A stretch of DNA of 64,000 bases from an uncultured Collinsella sp. (GTDB taxonomy: Bacteria > Actinomycetota > Coriobacteriia > Coriobacteriales > Coriobacteriaceae). Below are positions 1-7,513 of the stretch, one piece after another. The stretch is from positions 25,666-89,665 of the forward strand of contig UQID01000006.1 in NCBI GenBank assembly GCA_900541045.1, written 5' to 3'. The stretch's first letter is position 1. Each line of letters opens with the position of its first letter. Made by a program: the position numbers and the translations under genes. The notes beneath the pieces were generated by a model. It did not search any database. It saw nothing but the letters and a program-made list of their open reading frames with translations, and was not told the origin of the DNA.

Positions 1-362
1 CCGTGGGAGGCGAGGATCTGCATGCGATTGAGGGGGACCTTCGCTTGAAGGTGACCGACGGCGGGGATGCGTTCCTGCCGCTTGGCGAGGAAGCGGACGA
101 CCCGACGCTGCCCGGCGAGCTCGCCTACATTGACGATGCGGGCGCCGTGTGCCGCTGCTGGAACTGGCGCGACGGCGTTCGAACGGCTCTATCCGACGAT
201 TCGGCCGACGCGTTTTTGGCGATTGAGTGCGTAGAGCCCGAGCGTATGGGGGACTGTCAGGCCGCCATCGATCGCTTAGCCGAGCTGCTTGAGCGCTATC
301 TGGGGGCGACGGTTGTCGTTAAGACGCTTGTGACCCGCGACAATCCCCGCGTGGAGCTATAG
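1..362 (+). CDS. B3/4 (tRNA-editing-like) domain protein, 3' part
   Basis: Only about the last 120 codons are present. The frame is open to the left edge, so the GTG at base 3 is not taken as the start. The segment YIDD-AGAVCRCWNWRDG, followed by an acidic stretch and an amphipathic helix ending LLERYLGATV, matches the C-terminal half of the B3/B4 domain, which in PheT hydrolyses mischarged Tyr-tRNA(Phe) and also occurs as a free-standing protein. Without the N-terminal half a free-standing protein cannot be told from a larger one, but the lack of any PheT core after this domain favours the free-standing form. A palindromic repeat follows the stop by about 28 bases and may act as terminator. 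Confidence 0.7.
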   Translation, partial: VGGEDLHAIEGDLRLKVTDGGDAFLPLGEEADDPTLPGELAYIDDAGAVCRCWNWRDGVRTALSDDSADAFLAIECVEPERMGDCQAAIDRLAELLERYLGATVVVKTLVTRDNPRVEL

Positions 363-390
363 CAACTTCTGCAAATCATACTCGCCGGTC

Positions 391-432
391 AAAACCACCA
401 CAAAGGTGCCTGTCCCCTTTGTGGTGGTTTTT
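391..432 (+). repeat. Palindromic repeat family A, copy 1 (terminator-like)
   Basis: A perfect 16-bp stem (AAAACCACCACAAAGG at 391-406, its complement at 417-432) encloses a 9-base loop TGCCTGTCC. The stem ends in a T run on the plus strand, so it can terminate the B3/4 gene. Near-identical copies lie at 13389-13429 and 14107-14149, and a degenerate one at 2434-2473, always with the same loop. Confidence 0.9.
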
Positions 433-535
433 ATGTTGATGAGTTAACAAATAGGGCGCGCAGTGCTGGCGGCCGCTGGGTACGGTTAAGATGTTTACCC
501 GTTAGCATTATGCAAGCGAAAGGCGGTCGTCTCCC

Positions 536-985
536 ATGCAGCAGAGCGACGAGACACGTTTCGAGGACTTTGTCGGACTGATCAGCGGACTCTACAAGGA
601 GATCCAGCGCATTAAGACATCTGAGGGCGCAAGGCTGGGCCTTAAGGGCTCCGACATCATGTGCCTGTACTATCTTGAGCGCAGCAAGGACGGCCTGACT
701 GGTGCCGACCTCGCCCGCATGGCTGGCGTGACCCGCGCTGCCGTCTCGCGCACGCTGGCGCATCTGGAGGAGGGCGGCTACGTCGAAGTCGACGATTCGG
801 GCGATGCCGCCGTTAAGTATCGCGCCCCGGTTCGCCTGACCACGTTGGGCGGCGAGAGCATGAACGAGGCCGATTGCATTATTCGTGAAGTGCTCGACAC
901 CACCGGCAAGGCCATGGGCGTGGAGCAGCGTGAGCAGATGTATGCGTCGCTGCGTACGATTCTCAACACCTTGCGCGAGCTGTAG
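536..985 (+). CDS. MarR-family transcriptional regulator
   Basis: This 149-residue protein has the usual MarR length and layout: an N-terminal dimerisation helix, then a winged helix-turn-helix. The recognition helix region TGADLARMAGVTRAAVSRTL lies at about residues 57-76 and the wing GGYVEVDDSGDAAVKYRAPV follows. MarR proteins bind palindromic operators as dimers and are usually relieved by small ligands; the ligand here is unknown. The gene stands alone between a repeat and the DegV gene, so its target cannot be read from context. The ATG at 536 follows GAAAGG at a rather long distance. Confidence 0.85.
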   Translation: MQQSDETRFEDFVGLISGLYKEIQRIKTSEGARLGLKGSDIMCLYYLERSKDGLTGADLARMAGVTRAAVSRTLAHLEEGGYVEVDDSGDAAVKYRAPVRLTTLGGESMNEADCIIREVLDTTGKAMGVEQREQMYASLRTILNTLREL

Positions 986-1104
986 GGCCGCCTGGGCATT
1001 TGCTTCCCATTATCAACTGCATCGTCCCGTTTAAGCGCGTATACCGTGCCGGGGCATTGCTGTCAAAATTCCCTGCGCGAGGTCCGCGCAAGAAAGGATT
1101 CGCT

Positions 1105-1959
1105 ATGTCCGTCCGCATTATTACCGATTCCGCAAGCGATATGTCGCCGGCCGAGCATCCGGCACTGGCCGTTTTGCCGCTGTCCGTCACCTTTGGCACC
1201 GATGTGTACATGGATGGTGTCGACATCGATCACCAGCGCTTTTACGAGATGCTCGTGGAGCGCGATGAGCTGCCCAAGACCGGTCAGGTCAACCCGTACG
1301 CGTTTTCGCAGGCTATCGCCGAGGTTCGCGAAGCCGGCGATGAGGCTGTGATTATTGCCGTGGGTGCCAAGCTTTCGGGCACCAATCAGAGCGCCCGTAC
1401 CGCACTAGCCGAGGCGCCGGGCGGCGACGTGTACGTGGTAGATAGCAATAACGTCACCCTGGGTGAACGCATCCTGGTTGAGTATGCGCTGCGCTTGGTG
1501 GACGAGGGCCGTAGTGCGGCCCAGATCGCGGCGGCGGTCGAGGCCGTGCGCGACCGCGTGGTGGTTATCGGCCTGCTCGAGACGCTTGAGTACCTGGTGC
1601 GCGGCGGTCGCCTGTCTGCTGCTGCCGGCGCCGTGGGTACGCTTCTCAACGTAAAGCCCGTGGTAGCTGTCGAGGACGGTCTGATCGTGCAGCTGGGCAA
1701 GGCGCGCGGTTCCAAGAACGGCCGCAACCTGCTGAACCAAAAGGTCGAAAAGGCGGGCGGCATCGACTTTTCCATGCCGTTGGCGCTCGGCTATACGGGC
1801 CTTTCGGATGCGGTGCTCAAGAAGTATATCGAGGACAGCGCGGCGCTGTGGGCCGGCCACACCGAGGGTGAGTTGCCCGTTCACACCATCGGTGCCACCA
1901 TCGGCACTCACGTAGGCCCCGGTGCCGTAGCCGTAGCCTTCTTCCAGCCCGCCAACTAA
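1105..1959 (+). CDS. DegV family fatty-acid-binding protein
   Basis: The product has 284 residues, typical of DegV proteins, which bind a fatty acid in a cleft between two domains and in some bacteria deliver it to fatty-acid kinase FakA. Family signatures visible are IITDSASDMS at the N-terminus, the SGTNQSAR ligand-contact loop, EYLVRGGRLS in the middle, and IGTHVGPGAVAVAFF at the C-terminus. The ATG at 1105 is chosen because AGAAAGG lies just upstream and the conserved N-terminal strand begins there; the frame is open further upstream but without family similarity. No fakA is nearby. Confidence 0.9.
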   Translation: MSVRIITDSASDMSPAEHPALAVLPLSVTFGTDVYMDGVDIDHQRFYEMLVERDELPKTGQVNPYAFSQAIAEVREAGDEAVIIAVGAKLSGTNQSARTALAEAPGGDVYVVDSNNVTLGERILVEYALRLVDEGRSAAQIAAAVEAVRDRVVVIGLLETLEYLVRGGRLSAAAGAVGTLLNVKPVVAVEDGLIVQLGKARGSKNGRNLLNQKVEKAGGIDFSMPLALGYTGLSDAVLKKYIEDSAALWAGHTEGELPVHTIGATIGTHVGPGAVAVAFFQPAN

Positions 1960-1974
1960 CCGACCCGCCAACAA

Positions 1975-2060
1975 ATGATCCCTTGGGGACGGAGGAAAAC
2001 GGATCATCGACCGCGCGGAGGCCGCGAATGATCCGTTTTCCTCCGTCCCCAAGGGATCAT
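1975..2060. repeat. Repeat family B, two units as a perfect inverted repeat
   Basis: Two 33-base arms (1975-2007 and 2028-2060) are exact reverse complements around a 20-base GC-rich loop. Each arm is itself bounded by ATGATCC and GGATCAT and contains GGGGACGGAGGAAAAC. It could form a long cruciform or hairpin between the DegV stop and the MGMT ribosome-binding site. The same unit recurs at 9016-9101 (two direct copies) and 17124-17155 (one copy). Confidence 0.93.
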
Positions 2061-2096
2061 TTCTTTATGCTGTTAATGCGGAGAAGGGAGCGAGCG

Positions 2097-2417
2097 ATGG
2101 CGTCTGAGGGCTTTTTTGAACGGGTGTACGAGGTGGTCGAGCAGATCCCCGAGGGGATGGTCGCCACGTATGGTCAGGTGGCGCTGCTTGCCGGTCGTCC
2201 ACGAAGTGCGCGGTACGTGGGGTATGCCCTGCATAGCAATCCGCGCCCCGGCGAGATTCCCTGTCATCGCGTGGTGTTTGCCGACGGGCGCATATGCGAG
2301 GGTTTTGCCTTTGGCGGTCCCGATGCTCAACGTGAGCTTTTGCTAGGGGAGGGTGTGGCGTTTAAGGACGACATGCACGTCGACTTGGCCGCCTGTCGCT
2401 GGCCAGCAGGGCTCTAG
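2097..2417 (+). CDS. MGMT-family protein, single C-terminal domain
   Basis: The 106-residue product is only the DNA-binding and active-site domain of O6-alkylguanine-DNA alkyltransferase; full-length Ogt/Ada-C proteins have an extra N-terminal domain. The helix IPEGMVATYGQVALLAG and the active-site loop IPCHRVV are clear, with Cys56 in the acceptor position. Free-standing proteins of this size are often alkyltransferase-like (ATL) DNA-lesion binders, but many ATLs have Trp or Ala instead of Cys, so methyl transfer is possible here. The ATG at 2097 has AAGGGAG six bases upstream; two in-frame ATGs at 2067 and 2076 are less well placed and lie close to the palindrome. Confidence 0.82.
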   Translation: MASEGFFERVYEVVEQIPEGMVATYGQVALLAGRPRSARYVGYALHSNPRPGEIPCHRVVFADGRICEGFAFGGPDAQRELLLGEGVAFKDDMHVDLAACRWPAGL

Positions 2418-2433
2418 CGGCTCTGCCGTGGCC

Positions 2434-2473
2434 AAAACTAACACAAAGGTGCCTGTCCCCTTTGTGGCAGCTT
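2434..2473. repeat. Palindromic repeat family A, degenerate copy
   Basis: The core CACAAAGG-TGCCTGTCC-CCTTTGTG is kept, but the outer stem is decayed (AAAACTAA against GGCAGCTTT). It lies just after the MGMT stop. Confidence 0.8.
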
Positions 2474-2554
2474 TCCGTTGCAGGTTTACCGGGGCTAACT
2501 TATGGAGAAGGTGTGGCGGCGCATATTGAGGCTACAAAGTAAACCACGGTGAAC

Positions 2555-2706
2555 TATATTATATTCAGCAACGGAGCGGGCAATAGGCGATGAAAAAGCC
2601 TGCCCTGTTGAGTTTGATTCGCATCCCTCCCCTCTGTGCGATTCAACGGTGTACTTCGGGAACGGGCCCGCTGGCAACTGACTGCCGGCGGGCCCGTTCC
2701 TGTTTA
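2555..2706 (+). ncRNA. Candidate structured small RNA
   Basis: Three hairpins follow one another with no open frame of note. The first is GGGCA..GGC (2578-2588) with GCCTGCCC (2598-2605). The second pairs 2614-2623 with 2637-2646 (9 of 10 matched). The third is a strong terminator. An AT-rich TATATTATATT block at 2555-2565 could serve as a -10 region, though no convincing -35 is visible. It lies between convergent MGMT and trpS genes. It lacks the SRP RNA GGAAGCAGCC loop and the T-box signature. It could also be just a complex terminator region; the 5' end is a guess. Confidence 0.35.
2659..2706 (+). terminator. Strong rho-independent terminator
   Basis: A perfect 13-bp stem GGAACGGGCCCGC (2659-2671) with its complement (2688-2700), extended by an inner GGCA/TGCC pairing, is followed by TGTTTAT. 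It would end plus-strand transcription before trpS. Confidence 0.85.
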
Positions 2707-2747
2707 TCGGGGGAGTGCAATGGACGGAGCCGAACCGGTCGGGCACC

Positions 2748-2776
2748 AAAAAGGCGGACGCCGTAGCGCCCGCCCT
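2748..2776 (-). terminator. Terminator of trpS
   Basis: On the minus strand a stem GGCGG-CGC/GGCG-CCGCC with loop TAC is followed by five T residues. It lies about 35 bases after the trpS stop. Confidence 0.75.
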
Positions 2777-2809
2777 AAAGCAATCGGAAGTTCAAGCCAG
2801 CAGATCGGT

Positions 2810-3859
2810 CTAGTACACCATGCCCATGGCGTCCCGAACCTCGGCCAGGGTCTGCTCGGCGATCTCGTTGGCGCGACGGTTGCCTTCGTGCAGCACGTCT
2901 TTCACATAGTCCAGATCGTTCTCGTAGCGCTGGCGACGCTCGCGGATCGGTGCGAAGTACTCGTTGACGGCCTCGGTCACGTACTTCTTGAGCTGGCCGG
3001 AGCCGCCCATGCCAATCTCCTCGGCGATCTCGACCTCGGAACGACCGGTGCAGATGGCGGCCGTCGAAAGCAGGCCGGACACGCCGGGGCGGTTCTCGGG
3101 ATCAAACGTGATCATGCGCTCGGAGTCGGTCTGGCTCTTCTTGATGCGCTTGGCCGTCTCCTCGGCGGTCATCGAGATGTTGATGGCGTTGCCGTAGCTC
3201 TTGCTCATCTTGCGACCGTCCAGGCCGGGCAGCAGCGGGGTCTCGGACAGCAGTGCGTCGACCTCGGGGAACACCTTGCCGTAGCGGTTGTTAAAGCGGC
3301 GGGCGATGGTGCGGGTGAGCTCGATGTGCGGCAGCTGGTCGCGGCCGACGGGCACCACATTGCCCTTGCAGAACAGGATGTCGCAGGCCTGGTGCACCGG
3401 GTAGGTGAGCAGAAGGCCGGTGAGCTCGTGGCCCGAGGCCTCCATCTCGGCCTTGACGGTGGGGTTGCGCGCCAGCTCGGCCTCGGAGACCAGCGACAGA
3501 AACGGCAGCATGAGCTGGTTTGCGGCGGGCGCGGCGGAGTGCGCGTAGATCATGGTCTTGTCGGGGTCGATACCGCAGGCAAGGTAGTCCATGACCATGT
3601 TGTACACGTTGTCCTGGATGTGCTCGGTGGTGTCGCGGTCGGTGATTACCTGGTAGTCGGCGATGAGCACGTTGGTCTTGGCACCCATGTTCTGCAGCTC
3701 CACGCGGCCCTTGAGGGTGCCAAAGTAGTGGCCCAGGTGCAAGCGTCCAGTGGGACGGTCGCCGGTAAGCATGGTGAACTTCTCGGGCGTCTTGGCCAGG
3801 CCCTCGCGAATGGCGTTGCTCTTTTGCAGCGCGACTTCGTAGCTGTTCTCGTTTGGCAT
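2810..3859 (-). CDS. trpS: Tryptophanyl-tRNA synthetase
   Basis: This class I aminoacyl-tRNA synthetase charges tRNA(Trp) in the cytoplasm. The HIGH-type motif is seen in TGRLHLGHYFG near residues 29-39, and the second ATP-binding motif in DGRKMSKSYGNAI near residue 210. The 349-residue length fits bacterial TrpS. The ATG at 3859 is chosen because AGGAG lies seven bases upstream; the frame extends another 48 codons but the extra peptide is Arg/Thr-rich and unlike the family. The gene is monocistronic, with its own terminator. No T-box leader is seen upstream. Confidence 0.96.
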   Translation of the reverse strand: MPNENSYEVALQKSNAIREGLAKTPEKFTMLTGDRPTGRLHLGHYFGTLKGRVELQNMGAKTNVLIADYQVITDRDTTEHIQDNVYNMVMDYLACGIDPDKTMIYAHSAAPAANQLMLPFLSLVSEAELARNPTVKAEMEASGHELTGLLLTYPVHQACDILFCKGNVVPVGRDQLPHIELTRTIARRFNNRYGKVFPEVDALLSETPLLPGLDGRKMSKSYGNAINISMTAEETAKRIKKSQTDSERMITFDPENRPGVSGLLSTAAICTGRSEVEIAEEIGMGGSGQLKKYVTEAVNEYFAPIRERRQRYENDLDYVKDVLHEGNRRANEIAEQTLAEVRDAMGMVY

Positions 3860-4018
3860 GATTGCTCCTAACGTATGTTCATGGGTCAAGATGATAACGC
3901 GTTTATTGCAGGGGCGGGACATAAGTAGGCGAGGGGTGGGAGAGGGGCGGCTTGTGCGATGGGTGCGGCGCGGCTGCGCGTGGCCAACGGTGCCTGGGCA
4001 CATCCTCGGCAGCTTATC

Positions 4019-5218
4019 CTAGAGCTTGTGGTGGCGCTCTTCTTTGCGCTCCTCGGCTGCCTGTTCCTCCTGCTTAAAGGCGGGGTCGTCGGGGGTTACC
4101 AGCTCGTCTTCGTGCGTTCGCTTGTTGTAATGGTGGCGCAACACGGGCTCAAACAGGTGCAGGCGCTTGGCGAAGGCCGCCGAGCCAATGGCGAGCACGG
4201 TAAAGATGAGCACGCGCATGGGGACCTCGACCTGATTGATGGCCGCGGCGCCGGCCGAAAGCAGTATGCACCAGGCGTAGATGATCAGTACGGCTTGCTT
4301 TTGGTTGTAGCCCTCTTGAATGAGGCGGTGGTGGATGTGGTCCTTGTCGGCCTGTCCAATGCTAATGTGGGCGCGCTTGCGGCGCACGATGGCGCTAAAC
4401 GTGTCGATGATGGGCACGCCGGCCACGATGAGCGGGATGATGAGCGAGGTGAGCGCGGCGGTGCGGCTCACGTTGAGCAGCGAGATGGAACCCAGCGCAA
4501 AGCCCAGAAGCAGCGACCCCGAGTCGCCCAAGAAGATGCTCGCGGGGTTGAAGTTGTAGCGCAAGAAGGCGAGGCACGAGCCAAAGAGCGCGATGGAGAG
4601 CGCGGCGGCGTCGATGCGGCCCGAGAGCACGGCGACCGAAAACATGGTGAACGACGCGATACCGCAGATGCCCGTGGCCAGGCCGTCGAGGCCGTCGATA
4701 AGGTTGATGATGTTGGTGAACGCCACCAAGTAGACCACGGTGATGGGGTAGGCGAGCCAGCCGAGCATGATCTCGCCGGGGGCAAACGGGTTGACGATGA
4801 CGCCGATTTTTAGGCCGCCCACGCAGGCGATGAGCGCGGCGAGGACCTGGCCGGCGAGCTTTTGCTTGGGCTTGAGCTGGTAGACGTCGTCGATCGCGCC
4901 GGTCGCAAAGATGACGGTAAAAGAAAGCGCAAGTATGGGGTAGCTGATGTGCAAGAGGGGATGGGGCACCAAAACGGGCGGCCAGCCCAGGTACCAGGTG
5001 CCTAGGATCTGAACAATGCAGGCGACGACGAGGCCCAAAAAGACCGCCGTGCCACCCATGCGCGGGATGGGTTTAGTGTTGATGCGGCGCTTGGAAGGAT
5101 AGTCGACGGCGTCGAGCTTGATTGCCAGGCGCTTGACCAGGGGCACCGTAAGGAAGGTCGTGATAAAAGCCGCGACCGCCACGCATAGGTACGGTATGAA
5201 GCTCGTGGAGGAAGCCAT
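4019..5218 (-). CDS. WecA/TagO-like polyprenyl-phosphate GlcNAc-1-P transferase
   Basis: This polytopic membrane enzyme of the MraY/WecA family moves a sugar-1-phosphate from a UDP-sugar to undecaprenyl phosphate, the first lipid-linked step for teichoic acid or capsule glycans. Many hydrophobic helices alternate with the catalytic loops GAIDDVYQLKPKQKL, NLIDGLDGLATG, FLGDSGSLLLG and the C-terminal HIHHRL signature, which marks WecA/TagO rather than MraY. The C-terminus ends in a charged KEER-rich tail. The start is uncertain: ATG 5218 is given because the first helix begins shortly after it, but ATG 5266 is also possible and neither has a strong ribosome-binding site. It may feed the glycan locus at 42-64 kb. 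Confidence 0.88.
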   Translation of the reverse strand: MASSTSFIPYLCVAVAAFITTFLTVPLVKRLAIKLDAVDYPSKRRINTKPIPRMGGTAVFLGLVVACIVQILGTWYLGWPPVLVPHPLLHISYPILALSFTVIFATGAIDDVYQLKPKQKLAGQVLAALIACVGGLKIGVIVNPFAPGEIMLGWLAYPITVVYLVAFTNIINLIDGLDGLATGICGIASFTMFSVAVLSGRIDAAALSIALFGSCLAFLRYNFNPASIFLGDSGSLLLGFALGSISLLNVSRTAALTSLIIPLIVAGVPIIDTFSAIVRRKRAHISIGQADKDHIHHRLIQEGYNQKQAVLIIYAWCILLSAGAAAINQVEVPMRVLIFTVLAIGSAAFAKRLHLFEPVLRHHYNKRTHEDELVTPDDPAFKQEEQAAEERKEERHHKL

Positions 5219-5449
5219 GAATCGATAAACCGCCAAGCGTCGAAGGAAAAGGTCAAAGGATGCCACGCCGCAAAGGGTATAGCTGATTCATGATACTCGA
5301 CCAAGGAGGGTGTGAGGAATTGCACGGGCGATAATCACGCGCTTACCAGATATTCGAGTGATAGTGGGGTTCCGCCTAGTGCCTTTTGGGGATCATGGCG
5401 GGATTTGCAATGGCGATTTTCGGCAAAAGAAAACCACCCCCCACGTTAC

Positions 5450-5600
5450 GAAAATGAACCCACCTAAAACAGGTGGGTGCCCTCATCGACTGTTCCAGCG
5501 TCCTTAACAACGAAGGATACCTGTACTAGGTACGACTGTGTGGGCTCCCTAAATAAACGCGACGGTTCACCCAGTTGCTCCGCGGGGGGCGGAATACCTA
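5450..5600 (-). ncRNA. ssrS: Candidate 6S RNA
   Basis: Read on the minus strand, a possible -10 TATGAT (complement at 5602-5607) precedes about 145 bases with no good ORF. Near the 5' end CTGGGTG can pair with CACCC close to the 3' end. A small hairpin TCCTT-CGTTGTT-AAGGA lies in between, and the 3' end reads GGGCACCCACCT, which I recall as common at the 3' end of Gram-positive 6S RNAs. A hairpin ACCCACCT/AGGTGGGT followed by TTCATTTT can terminate it. It is short for 6S (usually 180-200 nt), and identification rests on pattern memory only. Confidence 0.4.
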
Positions 5601-5632
5601 CATCATAAAACGGCACTTTGTGGATTCCAGTC

Positions 5633-5661
5633 TTGACATTACAAAAATCGTGTCGGACGAT
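5633..5661 (+). promoter_or_regulatory. Possible promoter of the radical SAM gene
   Basis: A consensus -35 TTGACA at 5633-5638 is followed after 17 bases by GACGAT, a poor -10. It lies about 85 bases before the radical SAM start. Confidence 0.35.
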
Positions 5662-5744
5662 TACGGCGCCTTGGGCTCGAGCCGTCTGTGCGGTTGGTCC
5701 TTTTGCGTTTGAGCTGCTGAATCGTTGTTTTGGAGCATGTTTTT

Positions 5745-6683
5745 ATGCCGACGTCGTTGACCGAACTTTTTTCGCCCGCCTGCCATTTGTGTCCGCGCCG
5801 TTGCGGTGCGGCGCGTGATGAGGGCGTGCACGGCGTATGCGGTGCTAACGACACGCTCAAGGTGGCCCGTGCGGCGCTTCATATGTGGGAGGAGCCGCCC
5901 ATCTCGGGCGAGACCGGTTCGGGCACGATCTTCTTTAGCGGCTGCTCGCTCAAATGCGTCTATTGCCAGAACCACGAGATCTCGACGGGCAATTTTGGGC
6001 TTGAGATTTCGCCCGAGCGTCTGGTCGAGATTATGTTGGAGCTGCAGGACCAGGGCGCGAACAATATTAACTTGGTAACGGCGACACACTACGCGCACCT
6101 GCTGCCGACTGCGATTGCTGCGGCACGGGCGCGCGGGCTGGCCATCCCAATCGTCTACAACACAAGCGGTTATGAGCGTGCGAGTGCCGTGTCGGCGCTC
6201 GGCGATCTGGTCGATGTGTGGCTTACCGACTTTAAATATGCCGATGCGGCGCTTGCGCAGTCGCTCTCCCACATTAAGGATTACCCGCGTGTGGCCGTGT
6301 CGGGCCTGGCTCAGATGGCGCGCGAGATTGAGCGCCGCGGGGGAGAGCTGGTGGACGAGGACGGGCTCATGAAGCGCGGCATGATCGTGCGCCATCTGGT
6401 ACTGCCGGGACATGCAGACGATTCGTGTCGCGTGCTGGACCTGGTGTGGCAGACGGTGGGTGATGTGCCGATCTCGGTCATGAACCAGTACACGCCCAAT
6501 GCGCTCATGCGCGAGCAGGGCGGCGACCTGGCGCGTGCTGTGACGCGCGAGGAGTACGAGCAGGTGCTCGACCATGCCGACGACCTGGGCTTTACGACGA
6601 TGTTCTGGCAAGAGGGCGGCGCGGTAGACGAGAGCTTTACCCCGGCCTTCGACACCACCGGCGTCCTCACCAGCGCAAAGTAG
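5745..6683 (+). CDS. Radical SAM protein, PflA-like activase
   Basis: The 312-residue protein has the radical SAM cluster motif CxxxCxxC (Cys67, Cys71, Cys74 in CSLKCVYCQN), which binds a [4Fe-4S] cluster and S-adenosylmethionine. An N-terminal CHLCPRRC set (Cys13, 16, 20) with a further CG is typical of the stand-alone PflA/YjjW-like group. The C-terminal half keeps NTSGYE and the VMNQYTPN strand of the partial TIM barrel. Family members activate glycyl-radical enzymes, but no glycyl-radical partner is in the window, so the substrate is unknown. ATG 5745 is chosen because GGAG lies nine bases before it; a TTG at 5730 is also in frame. Confidence 0.85.
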   Translation: MPTSLTELFSPACHLCPRRCGAARDEGVHGVCGANDTLKVARAALHMWEEPPISGETGSGTIFFSGCSLKCVYCQNHEISTGNFGLEISPERLVEIMLELQDQGANNINLVTATHYAHLLPTAIAAARARGLAIPIVYNTSGYERASAVSALGDLVDVWLTDFKYADAALAQSLSHIKDYPRVAVSGLAQMAREIERRGGELVDEDGLMKRGMIVRHLVLPGHADDSCRVLDLVWQTVGDVPISVMNQYTPNALMREQGGDLARAVTREEYEQVLDHADDLGFTTMFWQEGGAVDESFTPAFDTTGVLTSAK

Positions 6684-6698
6684 CGCGTTCGCCGATGA

Positions 6699-6777
6699 TT
6701 TTTCTGGGACGGGGATTAAAAAATCATTGAGAGGATTGCCTGCTCGAAAAGTAGTCAAAATGGCTCCGTCCCAAAAA
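6699..6777. repeat. Inverted repeat with TGGGACGG/CCGTCCCA ends
   Basis: TTTTTCTGGGACGG at 6699-6712 pairs with CCGTCCCAAAAA at 6766-6777. The interior holds a further short match (GGATT.. and ..AATCA). It lies after the radical SAM stop and before the tRNA-Ala promoter, and shares GGGACGG with repeat family B. Confidence 0.6.
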
Positions 6778-6793
6778 GACTGGGTATTGGGCG

Positions 6794-6821
6794 TTGACAG
6801 TTGGCGAGCCGTAGGTAAAAT
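6794..6821 (+). promoter_or_regulatory. Promoter of tRNA-Ala
   Basis: A consensus -35 TTGACA (6794-6799), a 16-base spacer and -10 TAAAAT (6816-6821) lie just upstream of the tRNA. Confidence 0.75.
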
Positions 6822-6834
6822 AACAACTTGTCCT

Positions 6835-6907
6835 GGGGACGTAGCTCAGTTGGGAGAGCGCTGCCGTCGCATGGCAGAGGCCGAGGGTTCGACTCCCTTC
6901 GTCTCCA
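6835..6907 (+). tRNA. tRNA-Ala (CGC)
   Basis: A full cloverleaf can be drawn. Acceptor GGGGACG pairs with CGTCTCC; the anticodon stem CTGCC/GGCAG holds the loop GTCGCAT with anticodon CGC; the T arm is GAGGG-TTCGACT-CCCTT. CCA is not encoded (CCC follows the discriminator A). Confidence 0.95.
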
Positions 6908-6921
6908 CCCTTGGATTTGAT

Positions 6922-6953
6922 AAGCCGCTGACATTGTGTCGGCGGCTTTTTTT
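6922..6953 (+). terminator. Terminator of tRNA-Ala
   Basis: AAGCCGC-TGAC pairs with GTCGGCGGCTT around a 5-base loop, followed by a run of T. Confidence 0.85.
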
Positions 6954-6972
6954 AAAAAGAAAGGGCGGTACT

Positions 6973-7431
6973 ATGGCCGAGCTTGAGTCCCAACCATTGT
7001 CTGACGAGGAGCGCGCCGAGTTGGAAGAGCTCCGCGCCGAGAAGGCCCGCCGCGAGGTTCAGGAAGAGGCTCGTCGCGAGCGTGAGGAGCTGGCTGCCCT
7101 GCGTGCCGAGCGCGCAAAGGCCGAGGAGGCCGCCGCGAATGCCGCATCCGAGCGCAAGCCCATGCCCGCACCCAAGTCCGCCGCCGCGAAGCCTGCGCCT
7201 GCCGCACCCAAACCTCAACCTAAAAAGGTGGCTCATCCCAAGCCCGCCGAGCCCAAGCCGAGTCGTGACGAGATGACCTTTGCCCAGCGCATGGTCACCT
7301 CCAAGGAGCCTACGGCCGAGGGCGAGATCCCCGGCATGGCTCCGGCTCAAAAAATCATCATCGTGCTCGCCCTCATCGCGTTTATCGTCTTTATGGTCTA
7401 CACGATCACCGGCAGCATGGGCCTGCACTAA
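6973..7431 (+). CDS. Small tail-anchored coiled-coil protein, unknown function
   Basis: The 152-residue product has three parts. Residues 1-60 are a highly charged Glu/Arg/Ala heptad-like stretch likely to form a coiled coil. Residues 60-105 are an Ala/Pro/Lys-rich linker. The end is one hydrophobic helix (KIIIVLALIAFIVFMVYTI) with only a few residues after it. This predicts a cytoplasmic protein held in the membrane by its C-terminus. I recognise no family. The ATG at 6973 follows AAAGGGCGG. It lies right after the tRNA-Ala terminator and 80 bases before pncB, so it may be cotranscribed with pncB. Confidence 0.7.
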   Translation: MAELESQPLSDEERAELEELRAEKARREVQEEARREREELAALRAERAKAEEAAANAASERKPMPAPKSAAAKPAPAAPKPQPKKVAHPKPAEPKPSRDEMTFAQRMVTSKEPTAEGEIPGMAPAQKIIIVLALIAFIVFMVYTITGSMGLH

Positions 7432-7513
7432 CCTGTTCGCGCCGGGCTCCATGCCCGCACGTCCGCCTTGTCCAACCCTCAAATTCTGTACCACGCATCC
7501 GAAAGGTCGCCCC

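Noticed and set aside
2490..2706. T-box or SRP RNA
   Set aside because: No T-box UGGxACCGCG-like signature, no GGAAGCAGCC loop, and trpS is transcribed away from this region.
2636..3871. 411-codon plus-strand frame opposite trpS
   Set aside because: It runs through the terminator hairpins and opposite an unambiguous trpS.
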